Positions 1 through 6,533 of a DNA stretch of 64,000 nucleotides are shown in pieces; the stretch's first letter is position 1; each line of letters begins with the position of its first letter. A program made the translations under genes and the position numbers. The notes beneath the pieces were generated by a model. The model was not told where the DNA came from, did not search any database, and saw nothing but the letters and a program-made list of their open reading frames with translations. Source of the stretch: Tritonibacter horizontis (GTDB taxonomy: Bacteria; Pseudomonadota; Alphaproteobacteria; Rhodobacterales; Rhodobacteraceae); the NCBI RefSeq assembly GCF_001518015.1, contig NZ_LPUY01000049.1, positions 1 to 64,000 of the forward strand, written 5' to 3'.

Positions 1-302
1 GCGCGGACCGCATCAATGCCGGCGGCGGCGCCGATCACATCACCGGCGGGCGCGGCGATGATGTGCTGCGGGGCGGCGGCGGCGCGGATGTCTTTGTGTT
101 TTCTCGCGCTCACGGCGAGGACAAGATCCGCGACTTTCGCCCGGAGCTGGACCAGATCGACCTGAGCGCGTTGCGCGTCACCTATGAGGCGCTCGACATT
201 TCACGCGCGGGGCGGCTCACGGTGGTCGATACCGGTGCCGGCGAGATCCGGCTGTCGGGGCTGCACCCGGATCAGATTGATGCCGATGATTTCCTGTTCT
301 GA
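1..302 (+). CDS. RTX (hemolysin-type calcium-binding) protein, C-terminal fragment
   Basis: The reading frame is open from the left edge (codons from base 3) to a TGA at 300-302, so only the last 99 residues are present. They contain glycine/aspartate nonapeptide repeats of the GGxGxDxxx type (GGGADHITGGRGDDVLRGG) that bind calcium in the parallel beta-roll of RTX proteins. A typical post-repeat segment follows (FVFSRAHGEDKIRDFRPELD), and the tail is DADDFLF. That acidic-hydrophobic tail resembles the ends of the other RTX proteins in this window and fits a type I secretion signal. The catalytic or adhesive part lies outside the window, so the function is unknown. Confidence 0.85.
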   Translation, partial: ADRINAGGGADHITGGRGDDVLRGGGGADVFVFSRAHGEDKIRDFRPELDQIDLSALRVTYEALDISRAGRLTVVDTGAGEIRLSGLHPDQIDADDFLF

Positions 303-421
303 GGAACGAGAGGAGACAGGCAGAGGTCGCAGGCTCAAACAGAGCGCCCATGCCGCTGCCCGCCCTCCGCGTGCCCAGATCAGCCCGCCAAGGCCCCGAA
401 TGGCGCGCGCGGGGCTTGGGC
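303..421. other. short intergenic region between convergent genes
   Basis: 119 bases between the RTX fragment (+) and the OPX gene (-). No convincing terminator hairpin or small gene was seen. Confidence 0.4.
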
Positions 422-1717
422 TCAGTTCGTGTCGGGCGTGCGCAGGATGACTTCCACCACATCGCCGGGATAGACCAGATCCCCCAGCGACGCCTGGGTG
501 GTGAGTTCCTTGTCGCCGGTGCCACGGTGCACCAGAAGCTCCAGCGTGGTTGTGTCGCTCTCGCTGCTGGTCAGCAGCAGCAGACGCAGGCTGTCCACCT
601 GGGCGGTCACCTCGGAGAGCTGCTGCGAGAACCGCCGCTTGTCGCTGAGGACATTGGAGCGGAAAACATCGTCCAGCCGGGTAAGTTCCTCTTTCAGCCG
701 CTGCAACTCGGCTTTGGCTTCATAAATGTCAGAACCCACCGTCAGCAGCCGGGTCGAGGCCGCAAGGGCCGAATTGCGCGCCTCACTGACGCGATCAGCG
801 GTGACCAGCCCCCGGTCCCCCATGGTGAGCATGCGCTGCAGCCGCTCCTCTTCGGAGGCGGAGGCCTGTTCATAATTCTGATAGGCCTGCTCAAGGCTGT
901 CGACCCGGTTGGTTGTCAGTTTGATGCGTTCGCGCAGATCATCACGCTGGTATTGCCGCTCGCGCAGGGAAATCTCGATCTCCGAGATTGCGGCCGCGGC
1001 CTCTGTCTCGCCAAGGTAGTCACGCAGCTGGGCGCTGTCCTCGGGGCTGACGGCGGTGTCCGAAATATCAGCCTCCAGCAGGATACGGCTGCGCAGCACC
1101 TGCGCGCGCAGCCATTTCTGGGTCTGCAGCGCCGATTGCAACCGCACGGTGGCATCCGCCGGCGCCTGCACCCCGGCCAGTTCCGACAGTCTGACGCCGC
1201 CGGCCTGGCCCAGCAGGGCGCGCAGGGTCAGGCCCGGCACGTAGTCGATGCTGCCGGGCTGCGGGATGTCGCCGATCACCGTGACCGGGCGGTAGCGGGT
1301 GACCTGCAGGTAGACTTCTTCGCCGGACAGCACCGACACCACCTGTTCACCGCCCTGATAGACCTGCACCTCCAGCCCGGTGGCGGCGATTTCCATCTGC
1401 CGGTTCAATTCAGGCAGGGTCAGCCCGGCGGCTGGCAGCTGACCGACAAAGGGAAACCGGATCTGCCCGGTAATATCAATCGTCGCCTCCCAGGACACAG
1501 CCGACAGGCCGGGCATGGAAAGCTGCAGTCCATCGCCCGGCTGCAGCAGATATTCCCGGATCGGGGAGCTGGACTGGGCCGGGCTGGACTGGGCGGCGGC
1601 GCTGCCGGCTCCGCCGAACACGCCGGACAGGACCAGGGCGCAGAAAAACGCCCAAAGCGGCAACAGCCCTGTCAGCCGACAGGTTTGAGGAAGGCAGCAG
1701 CGGATCTTGAGTGTCAT
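422..1717 (-). CDS. polysaccharide export outer-membrane protein (OPX, ExoF-like)
   Basis: This is a periplasmic/outer-membrane component of a Wzy-type polysaccharide export channel. The ATG at 1717 gives 431 residues starting MTLKIR; the in-frame extension to 1789 adds an unconvincing leader. Residues about 15-45 form a hydrophobic signal sequence ending in an Ala-rich segment. A poly_export domain follows (REYLLQPGDGLQLSMPG, then DITGQIRFPFVGQLPAAGLT), then an SLBB-like segment (PVTVIGDIPQPGSIDYVPG). A long helical, probably coiled-coil region rich in Glu, Arg, Leu and Gln follows, as in rhizobial ExoF, and a short beta-rich C-terminus. It lies on the same strand as, and downstream of, the lasso-type cluster. 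The Wzc-like, Wzy and Wzx partners are at 8.8-22.8 kb. Confidence 0.85.
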   Translation of the reverse strand: MTLKIRCCLPQTCRLTGLLPLWAFFCALVLSGVFGGAGSAAAQSSPAQSSSPIREYLLQPGDGLQLSMPGLSAVSWEATIDITGQIRFPFVGQLPAAGLTLPELNRQMEIAATGLEVQVYQGGEQVVSVLSGEEVYLQVTRYRPVTVIGDIPQPGSIDYVPGLTLRALLGQAGGVRLSELAGVQAPADATVRLQSALQTQKWLRAQVLRSRILLEADISDTAVSPEDSAQLRDYLGETEAAAAISEIEISLRERQYQRDDLRERIKLTTNRVDSLEQAYQNYEQASASEEERLQRMLTMGDRGLVTADRVSEARNSALAASTRLLTVGSDIYEAKAELQRLKEELTRLDDVFRSNVLSDKRRFSQQLSEVTAQVDSLRLLLLTSSESDTTTLELLVHRGTGDKELTTQASLGDLVYPGDVVEVILRTPDTN

Positions 1718-1954
1718 GTCGAATCCAATGAAATCACAAATCAATACGTCGGCACACGCCCCGTTCCTGCCGCCGGGGTCCGCCGTCAAAGCGCGGCAGA
1801 GCGAGCAGGACGCGACATGCGATATCTGTCGCCAGTATAGAGGAAAGATGGTTTTGGAGCAGCATATAATCCGGATCTGCGGGGTGGGATTTTCCGGCCG
1901 ATATGGAAAAACGGGCGTTTGCGGTGAGGGCGCGACCTGTGGCGCGCCCTGGGG
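1718..1954. other. intergenic region upstream of the OPX gene
   Basis: 237 bases between the stop of the kinase gene and the OPX start, both on the minus strand. It presumably holds the OPX promoter, but no clear -35/-10 pair or hairpin is recognisable. Confidence 0.3.
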
Positions 1955-2872
1955 TCAGGAGAGCTCCATCACCTGACGGTCGATCTCTGCCACCAGATCA
2001 CTCAACCGGTCCAGATCCCTGCGGATATGCAAGGTGTAGACCGGCGTTGTCTTCACCACATAACAGCAGCGTTTCATGAATTGCCCCAGATGCGCCGGCC
2101 CGAGGGATGTATTGCCAAAGCGGGCGATGAAGGCGAAATACAGCAGCGCCTCCAGGGCGCTTGTTTCCGGCACCCGTTCGGCCCGGGTTTCGCCGGTCTG
2201 CCGGGGCGACAGCAGAAAGATCGCACCGGCCGGGGTGGGCCGGGCCATTTGGGTCGGATCGATCTGTTTCTGGATCTTGGTGATCGAGGGGTGGATCAGC
2301 TCGGTGCCAGTTTCGGTATCCACCGCCAGCGCCTTGGCCGAATCCGGCCAGAGCTTGACCGCAGGAAAACCGGTCTGCACCTGCGGCGCCCGGGTCAGGT
2401 CGCCGCAATCCATCGCCACCAGATCGTCGGTCAGCAACCGATGCCCGGCCCGCTGCAGGCTGGAGACAGTGGTCGATTTGCCCGCCCCCTTGTCGCCCAG
2501 AACGATCACCGCCTTTCCGTTCACATCAACGCTGCCACCATGCAGGCAGAACAGGCCAAGCCGTTCCAGCGCCACGGAAATCACGATCCCCAGCAGCGGT
2601 TGGCTGACCAGCCGCCAGGACACATCCGGCCGGGGGTCGACAAAGATGCAGCTGGGGTCGGTGATCTCGAAGGCGCCCACCGCCGCCCATTCAAAGAACT
2701 GCCGCTGCGGGGTGATATCAAAAAAGGGATCCTCGGCCTGCCTGCCCCGACGCAGCCCGCTGGCCAGCCGCACCTGGAGGGTCGGGGTCTCATCCGGTGC
2801 CGGCTCCAGAACATCAATGGGAAATTCGGAGGCGATCACCTGCCCGAAGGCGCGATATTGAAAAGAGCTCAC
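1955..2872 (-). CDS. HPr kinase-related protein of the lasso-peptide cluster (putative precursor Ser kinase)
   Basis: HPr-kinase-like P-loop protein. In paeninodin-type lasso clusters such kinases (PadeK, ThcoK) phosphorylate the C-terminal serine of the precursor. The Walker A is GDKGAGKST at residues about 126-134 from the chosen start, and an acidic LLTDDLVAMD follows about 15 residues later. Start choice: a GTG at 2870-2872 overlaps the TGA of the upstream synthetase (GTGA) and has AAGGA eight bases upstream. An ATG at 2896 is possible, and an ORF to 2950 is open, but both intrude further into the synthetase gene. About 305 residues. It is the last gene of the translationally coupled set B1-B2-C-kinase. 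All three precursors in this cluster end in Ser, which fits this role. The substrate is inferred. Confidence 0.75.
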   Translation of the reverse strand: MSSFQYRAFGQVIASEFPIDVLEPAPDETPTLQVRLASGLRRGRQAEDPFFDITPQRQFFEWAAVGAFEITDPSCIFVDPRPDVSWRLVSQPLLGIVISVALERLGLFCLHGGSVDVNGKAVIVLGDKGAGKSTTVSSLQRAGHRLLTDDLVAMDCGDLTRAPQVQTGFPAVKLWPDSAKALAVDTETGTELIHPSITKIQKQIDPTQMARPTPAGAIFLLSPRQTGETRAERVPETSALEALLYFAFIARFGNTSLGPAHLGQFMKRCCYVVKTTPVYTLHIRRDLDRLSDLVAEIDRQVMELS

Positions 2873-4806
2873 CACAGAGTTCCTTCTTGTTGGCATGCGT
2901 TCCAATGGTCCAGTCGCTCCAGCCAGGCTGCCAGATAGATGCTGCGCCACAGGATCTGGATCACGGTGGCGGCGCTATCTTTGGGGCCATCACGGAGCAA
3001 GTCATACCACTTTTCAAAGGTGCCGAGATCCACAATCCCCGCGAGGCTGGTGTTGACACGATGCCAGCGGTCGGCATCTTCCAGATAGGCCAGGATGAAC
3101 TCCGACAGTTCGGAGCTGAAATTGGCCTTGTCCGGTCGCCATTGGACGGTCGGCGGCAACAGCCCCTCCATCGCATCCCGCAGAATGCGGCGGCTCCAGC
3201 CATCACGCAGCTTGCCCTCGGACGGCACGCTGAGACAGAGCTGCACCAGTGCCTTGTCAAAGAAGGGGTAGATTGGCTCGATGCCCTGGGCGGCAGCACT
3301 GCGATGCAGCACCTCAAAGGCCTGGGACATCAGTGGAATGCTCAGATTACCCAGATGCGCCAGACGCTCATCCGGCGCGTCCGGGGGCGCACCATAGGAC
3401 TGTTCCGCCTTGGCCTGGCGGGCCTCCACGTCCTGGTCCTTGCAAAAGGTTTCATCCAGCAGCGTTCTGAAACGGATAGGAAACGGCGGTTTGACTTCAA
3501 TCCTGCGCCCGATCCACCCAACCGCCCGGCGCACCAGACCGTGGCGCGGCAGCGGCGCATAGCGATGGATGTAAAGCAGATAAGGTTCCAGCAGCGGCTG
3601 CCCATAGACGCGGGCGGCGCCCCGCATTTCGCGCCAGAGGCGGAAATAGGCCCCTTGTGCGGCCAGCTCGGCCTGGCGCAGATAGCCGTGCGAGATCACC
3701 TCGTCGCCGCCATGCCCATCCAGCAGGGCGGTCATCCCGCGCGCCTGGGCCTCGGCGTAGATGCGGCGGCTTTTCAGCAGCCCCGGCGCCGGGCAGAGAT
3801 CGAACTGCTCCTCCAGAAGCAGGCGGAGCTGATCCGGTTGCGGTGCGCCCTCCACCCGGATCAGCTCCGGATCGGCCCCGATTTTTTCGTTCACATCCGC
3901 GATAAAGCGGCTTTCGTCATAGCTGTCGGTTTCGCGGTAGACAAAGGACAGGGTGCGCAGGGCCGGAGCTACCGCGCGCGCAGGCGGCGCGGCCAGCACC
4001 GCAATGGTGGAGGAATCGAGCCCGCCGCTGAGCATGCAACCGGTTTCTTGCGGATTGCCCCGACGCACCTGCACCGCGCGCGTCAATTCCTGCCGCAACG
4101 CCGGAACCGCCGCGGCCAATGGCATCACCTCCGGCAGCTCCAACTGCCAATAGCGACGTTGCACCGGTGCGGAGCCGGGCTGCCACTGCAACAGATGCGC
4201 CTTTGGCAGGCGCTCAAGATCGGCAAAGGCGGTGCCCGTCTCGCCATCTGAAAACCCCATCAGATAGGCCGAAACCGTGTCAAGGCGAGGCCGCAGCGGA
4301 TGGCCGTCCAAATGTGCCGCCAGGCGCAGATCACTGGCCAGCACCATCTGTTCCGGGCGGTTGACCAGATAGACGGGCAAAGTGCCGAAATGATCGCGGA
4401 TGACATGCAGCTCCCGGGTGTCGCGGTTCCACAACACAAGCGCAAAGCTGCCGGAGAGCCATTGCAACGCCTCGGGACCATGGGCCGCGCACAGCTGCAA
4501 AACCAGCGCCAGGTCGCTCAATTCTTCTGGCAAGCCCGGGCTCTGTGTCAGTTTTTCCAGCAGGGCGGGGCGATTGTCTGGTCTGATCCGCCCGCAGAGG
4601 GTCAGCGCACCGAGTTGCAGCAGCGCGTCTGATCTGTTGACCCAGAGATGAATGTCATCATCTTCGTAAAGGGCATCATCCCGGTGCTGTGGCGTGATGT
4701 CGGAACGGTTTCCCGGCCGCGTCGGCAATTGTCGAAATCGTTGCAGACGGGTCTCTGTCGCGGCATCACGCGCAGGAGACGCCAGAAGAGCAAATTCAAC
4801 GGTCAT
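2869..4806 (-). CDS. asparagine synthase-related lasso macrolactam synthetase (protein C)
   Basis: 645 residues with an N-terminal class II glutamine-amidotransferase-like domain and a C-terminal ATP-PPi synthetase domain. The PP-loop SGGLDSS lies at residues 260-266, with LLDGHGGDEV further on, typical of asparagine synthetase B. The N-terminus is MTVEF, with no Cys2 nucleophile, so glutaminase activity is unlikely. This is usual in lasso cyclases, which adenylate an Asp/Glu side chain and attach it to the core N-terminus. The start ATG (4804-4806) overlaps the stop of the B2 gene (ATGA), indicating coupling. The neighbours (B1, B2, leader-bearing precursors, exporter) support cyclase rather than asparagine synthase function. 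Confidence 0.85.
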   Translation of the reverse strand: MTVEFALLASPARDAATETRLQRFRQLPTRPGNRSDITPQHRDDALYEDDDIHLWVNRSDALLQLGALTLCGRIRPDNRPALLEKLTQSPGLPEELSDLALVLQLCAAHGPEALQWLSGSFALVLWNRDTRELHVIRDHFGTLPVYLVNRPEQMVLASDLRLAAHLDGHPLRPRLDTVSAYLMGFSDGETGTAFADLERLPKAHLLQWQPGSAPVQRRYWQLELPEVMPLAAAVPALRQELTRAVQVRRGNPQETGCMLSGGLDSSTIAVLAAPPARAVAPALRTLSFVYRETDSYDESRFIADVNEKIGADPELIRVEGAPQPDQLRLLLEEQFDLCPAPGLLKSRRIYAEAQARGMTALLDGHGGDEVISHGYLRQAELAAQGAYFRLWREMRGAARVYGQPLLEPYLLYIHRYAPLPRHGLVRRAVGWIGRRIEVKPPFPIRFRTLLDETFCKDQDVEARQAKAEQSYGAPPDAPDERLAHLGNLSIPLMSQAFEVLHRSAAAQGIEPIYPFFDKALVQLCLSVPSEGKLRDGWSRRILRDAMEGLLPPTVQWRPDKANFSSELSEFILAYLEDADRWHRVNTSLAGIVDLGTFEKWYDLLRDGPKDSAATVIQILWRSIYLAAWLERLDHWNACQQEGTLW

Positions 4807-5237
4807 ACATGCTGCGATGACATACGGGACAATGCAGAGAAGTCACGTCGTGTCAGCTCCTCGCCGCCCAGAATGACAGTCTCTTGCCAGATCAGCCAGG
4901 CATGAAAATCCGTGGCTTCTGCCACATCGGGCGTCGCCGCGCTGGCCGCACCGATAATGAGATCCGTTGGAACGCCGAACCAGCTCAGAATTGCCTGACC
5001 TGTCAGCGCCTGTGTCATGCAGGTTGCTTTGGGCACGTATCTTGCGGCACGTGACACCGTACGCGCCACCACATGGGCGCGGGCAGCGTTGTCACGGCTG
5101 CCATCTGCCGGGGTCACCAACCACCTGCGGATCTGGGTGAATTTCGCCAGATAAAGCGCAATGCGCACAAAAATCACAACCCCAAGGCAGAGCAGGAACA
5201 ACAGCCCTCGCCGGATCCAGGCCTTAAATCTGTGCAT
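4803..5237 (-). CDS. lasso peptide biosynthesis B2 protein (transglutaminase-like leader peptidase)
   Basis: 144 residues. A hydrophobic segment (about residues 10-30, GLLFLLCLGVVIFVRIALYL) suggests membrane association. The B2 cysteine-protease core follows: Cys73 in PKATCMTQAL and His112 in DFHAWLIW, with a C-terminal GGEE segment. B2 proteins cleave the leader delivered by B1/RRE. The gene overlaps the B1 gene by 14 bases at its start and the cyclase gene by 4 at its end, so B1, B2 and C are read as one unit. Family assignment is strong because motifs, size and neighbours all agree. Confidence 0.85.
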   Translation of the reverse strand: MHRFKAWIRRGLLFLLCLGVVIFVRIALYLAKFTQIRRWLVTPADGSRDNAARAHVVARTVSRAARYVPKATCMTQALTGQAILSWFGVPTDLIIGAASAATPDVAEATDFHAWLIWQETVILGGEELTRRDFSALSRMSSQHV

Positions 5238-5547
5238 CGCCCGGAGGCTCTGTCATCGTCACAAGCCCGGCGGAGACAAGGTCATCCACCAAGGCCTCGA
5301 CATCAGCGCGGCACGCGTCTTCTGACACATCAAAGGTGGCTGTAACGGTTGAAACAAGATGGCTGAGGGGGACCGGAGCCTGCATCGCGTTCCACACTTC
5401 AGCGCCAGTGGCGTTCAATGTGTAATAGAGGCTCGTTTCGAGATCCAACAGCGCCCAGTGGCCGCCAATATCGGAAGCTACAACATCCGGGCGTGCCTGA
5501 TAGGCAGGTCCGGCTAAAGATACGTCAACATTCTGGGAATGTGTCAT
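5224..5547 (-). CDS. PqqD family RiPP recognition protein (lasso B1)
   Basis: 107 residues of the PqqD/RRE fold. The segment GHWALLDLETSLYYTLNATGAEVWNAM is the strand-strand-helix pattern of these domains, and an acidic helix (DVEALVDDLVSAGLV) closes the fold. Such proteins bind the leader Tyr-x-x-Pro-x-Leu motif and present the precursor to B2. All three candidate precursors just upstream carry that motif. The gene starts 27 bases after the stop of the first precursor and overlaps B2. Confidence 0.85.
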   Translation of the reverse strand: MTHSQNVDVSLAGPAYQARPDVVASDIGGHWALLDLETSLYYTLNATGAEVWNAMQAPVPLSHLVSTVTATFDVSEDACRADVEALVDDLVSAGLVTMTEPPGDAQI

Positions 5548-5574
5548 GATAATTCAAACTACAGGACGAAACAC

Positions 5575-5763
5575 TTATGAAAAGGCATCAAAGGCATCGC
5601 GGTCATGACCTTTGCCTTTGGCTTTGTCATGGCCCCAGCCTTTGCCCTTTGAATGGCCCCAGCCGTGCTTGCCCTTCCCCTTGCCATGGCCGAACTGCGT
5701 TACATCTTCAACGCGCCCGACACATTTAAGTTGCGGCGATACATAGGGATTTTGGTTCTTCAT
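5575..5763 (-). CDS. lasso-family leader precursor peptide A1, Gly/His/Lys-rich core
   Basis: 62 residues from the ATG at 5763 (an in-frame GTG at 5775 is less likely). The leader shows Tyr7-x-x-Pro10-x-Leu12-x3-Gly16-x5-Thr22, the lasso leader pattern. With the usual cleavage two residues after that Thr, the core would be residues 24-62. It begins FGHGKGKGKHGWGHSKGKG and ends DRDAFDAFS. The first acidic residue of the core is at position 23, so a 7-9-residue macrolactam ring cannot form in the standard way, and the first residue is Phe rather than Gly. The C-terminal Phe-Ser is shared with A2 and A3. It could be a differently modified RiPP, possibly metal-binding through its histidines; this is inference. 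Confidence 0.75.
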   Translation of the reverse strand: MKNQNPYVSPQLKCVGRVEDVTQFGHGKGKGKHGWGHSKGKGWGHDKAKGKGHDRDAFDAFS

Positions 5764-5835
5764 TGAAATTCTCACACTATTTAAACACGTACACAGAAAA
5801 AACGCATACGAATTCGTCTCAAATCAAATCGAAAT

Positions 5836-5862
5836 GGGAAGGCAGAAACGCTCCCGCCTCCC
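5836..5862 (-). terminator. weak hairpin between precursors A3 and A1 (possible attenuator)
   Basis: GGGAAGGC at 5836-5843 can pair, with one bulge, with GCCTCCC at 5856-5862. On the minus strand it lies just after the A3 stop and is followed by a T-rich stretch. It may set the ratio of precursor to enzyme transcripts. Confidence 0.3.
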
Positions 5863-5871
5863 CAAGATATC

Positions 5872-6036
5872 TCAGGAGAATGAAGACGAGTCTTCAGTAC
5901 AAGTGTAGCTCCCACGCGGGGTGCCGGATGGGAAGCTCGCGTCGAGGTATGTGTCAGGGCAGCTTGCGCCCTGCGTTACCTGTTCAGCGGAGCCTTTGAA
6001 ATCCAGGCGGGGTGCAATGTAATTTTGCTTTTCCAT
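5872..6036 (-). CDS. lasso-family precursor peptide A3 (54 residues)
   Basis: Found by reading the minus strand between the other two precursors: ATG at 6034-6036, TGA at 5872-5874, 54 codons plus stop. AAAGG lies about nine bases upstream of the start. The leader has Tyr6-x-x-Pro9-x-Leu11-x3-Gly15-x5-Thr21, the same spacing as A1 and A2. The predicted core starts at Gly23 (GASCPDTYLDASFPSGTP) and ends SSSFS. It shares the block Asp-Ala-x-Phe-Pro-x-Gly-Thr-Pro-x-Gly with A2. From Gly23 the acidic residues fall at core positions 6 and 10, not 7-9; cleavage one residue later (Ala24) would make Asp32 position 9. Cys26 and Cys46 could form a disulfide. Leader and tail agreement make it a convincing gene. 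Confidence 0.8.
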   Translation of the reverse strand: MEKQNYIAPRLDFKGSAEQVTQGASCPDTYLDASFPSGTPRGSYTCTEDSSSFS

Positions 6037-6110
6037 CGGATAAGCCTTTCTCGTTACATTTTGTTACGTTGTGTTGCTCTGCAGTAAAGTCCAGAAAACA
6101 CCACTGTCGT

Positions 6111-6263
6111 TCAGGAGAACGTCAGGTCTCCGAACGGGGTGCCAACGGGGAAAGCGGCATCGCCATTTTCGCCCTTGCTGGTGCCTGCGGTCAGAGCTTC
6201 AACACGCCCCTTCTTGCACAGGCTAGGAGCAACATACGTGATCTTTGTTGTGTTGTCAGTCAT
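6111..6263 (-). CDS. lasso peptide precursor A2 (predicted Gly1-Asp9 lasso)
   Basis: 50 residues from the ATG at 6261-6263, preceded by GGAGG with nine bases of spacing; the upstream extension to 6293 is unlikely. The leader has Tyr10-x-x-Pro13-x-Leu15-x3-Gly19-x5-Thr25. Cleavage after Ala26 places Thr at -2 and gives a 24-residue core starting GTSKGENGDAAF and ending GDLTFS. Gly1 with Asp9 is the classic nine-residue macrolactam ring. The 15-residue tail contains Phe12, Phe18 and Phe23 that could act as steric plugs. The C-terminal Ser24 is the expected site for the neighbouring HPr-kinase-like protein. First of the three precursor genes downstream of the exporter gene. Confidence 0.85.
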   Translation of the reverse strand: MTDNTTKITYVAPSLCKKGRVEALTAGTSKGENGDAAFPVGTPFGDLTFS

Positions 6264-6533
6264 TGGTAAACATACCTCCGAAAAAATAAGCAACCTACGT
6301 GCTCTAAGTCATTTGTGGAGCACTGGGTCCTTAAATGTTTAACACATCTTTAACCTTCATCCAAAGCAAACTCTCGGCAGGATTCAATTTTTTGCATGCC
6401 AACGGGCATATTTGCGGCAACCTGACCCGCGCTCCCGTCGTTTCAGGGCCGTTTTCTTGCGGGAGTTGTGACCCACGGACCGTATTCCCCCGCGCGCCCC
6501 CTGCAGAGCCCCAAATGGCCTCAAAGAGATTCG
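6264..6533. other. intergenic region upstream of the precursor genes
   Basis: 270 bases between the exporter stop and the A2 start, less GC-rich than its surroundings in the half nearest A2. It probably carries the promoter for the precursors. No further leader-bearing ORF was found on the minus strand; the longest ATG frame examined is 19 codons. Confidence 0.4.

Noticed and set aside
350-1840. 496-codon plus-strand ORF opposite the OPX gene
   Set aside because: Mirror-frame ORF caused by high GC; the minus strand carries clear OPX motifs and the plus translation has no recognisable domain.
2869-4806. Housekeeping asparagine synthetase B
   Set aside because: Lacks the Cys2 nucleophile and is coupled to B1/B2 lasso genes.
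6361-6430. Fourth precursor peptide upstream of A2
   Set aside because: The only minus-strand ATG frame here is about 19 codons and lacks the Tyr-x-x-Pro-x-Leu leader pattern.
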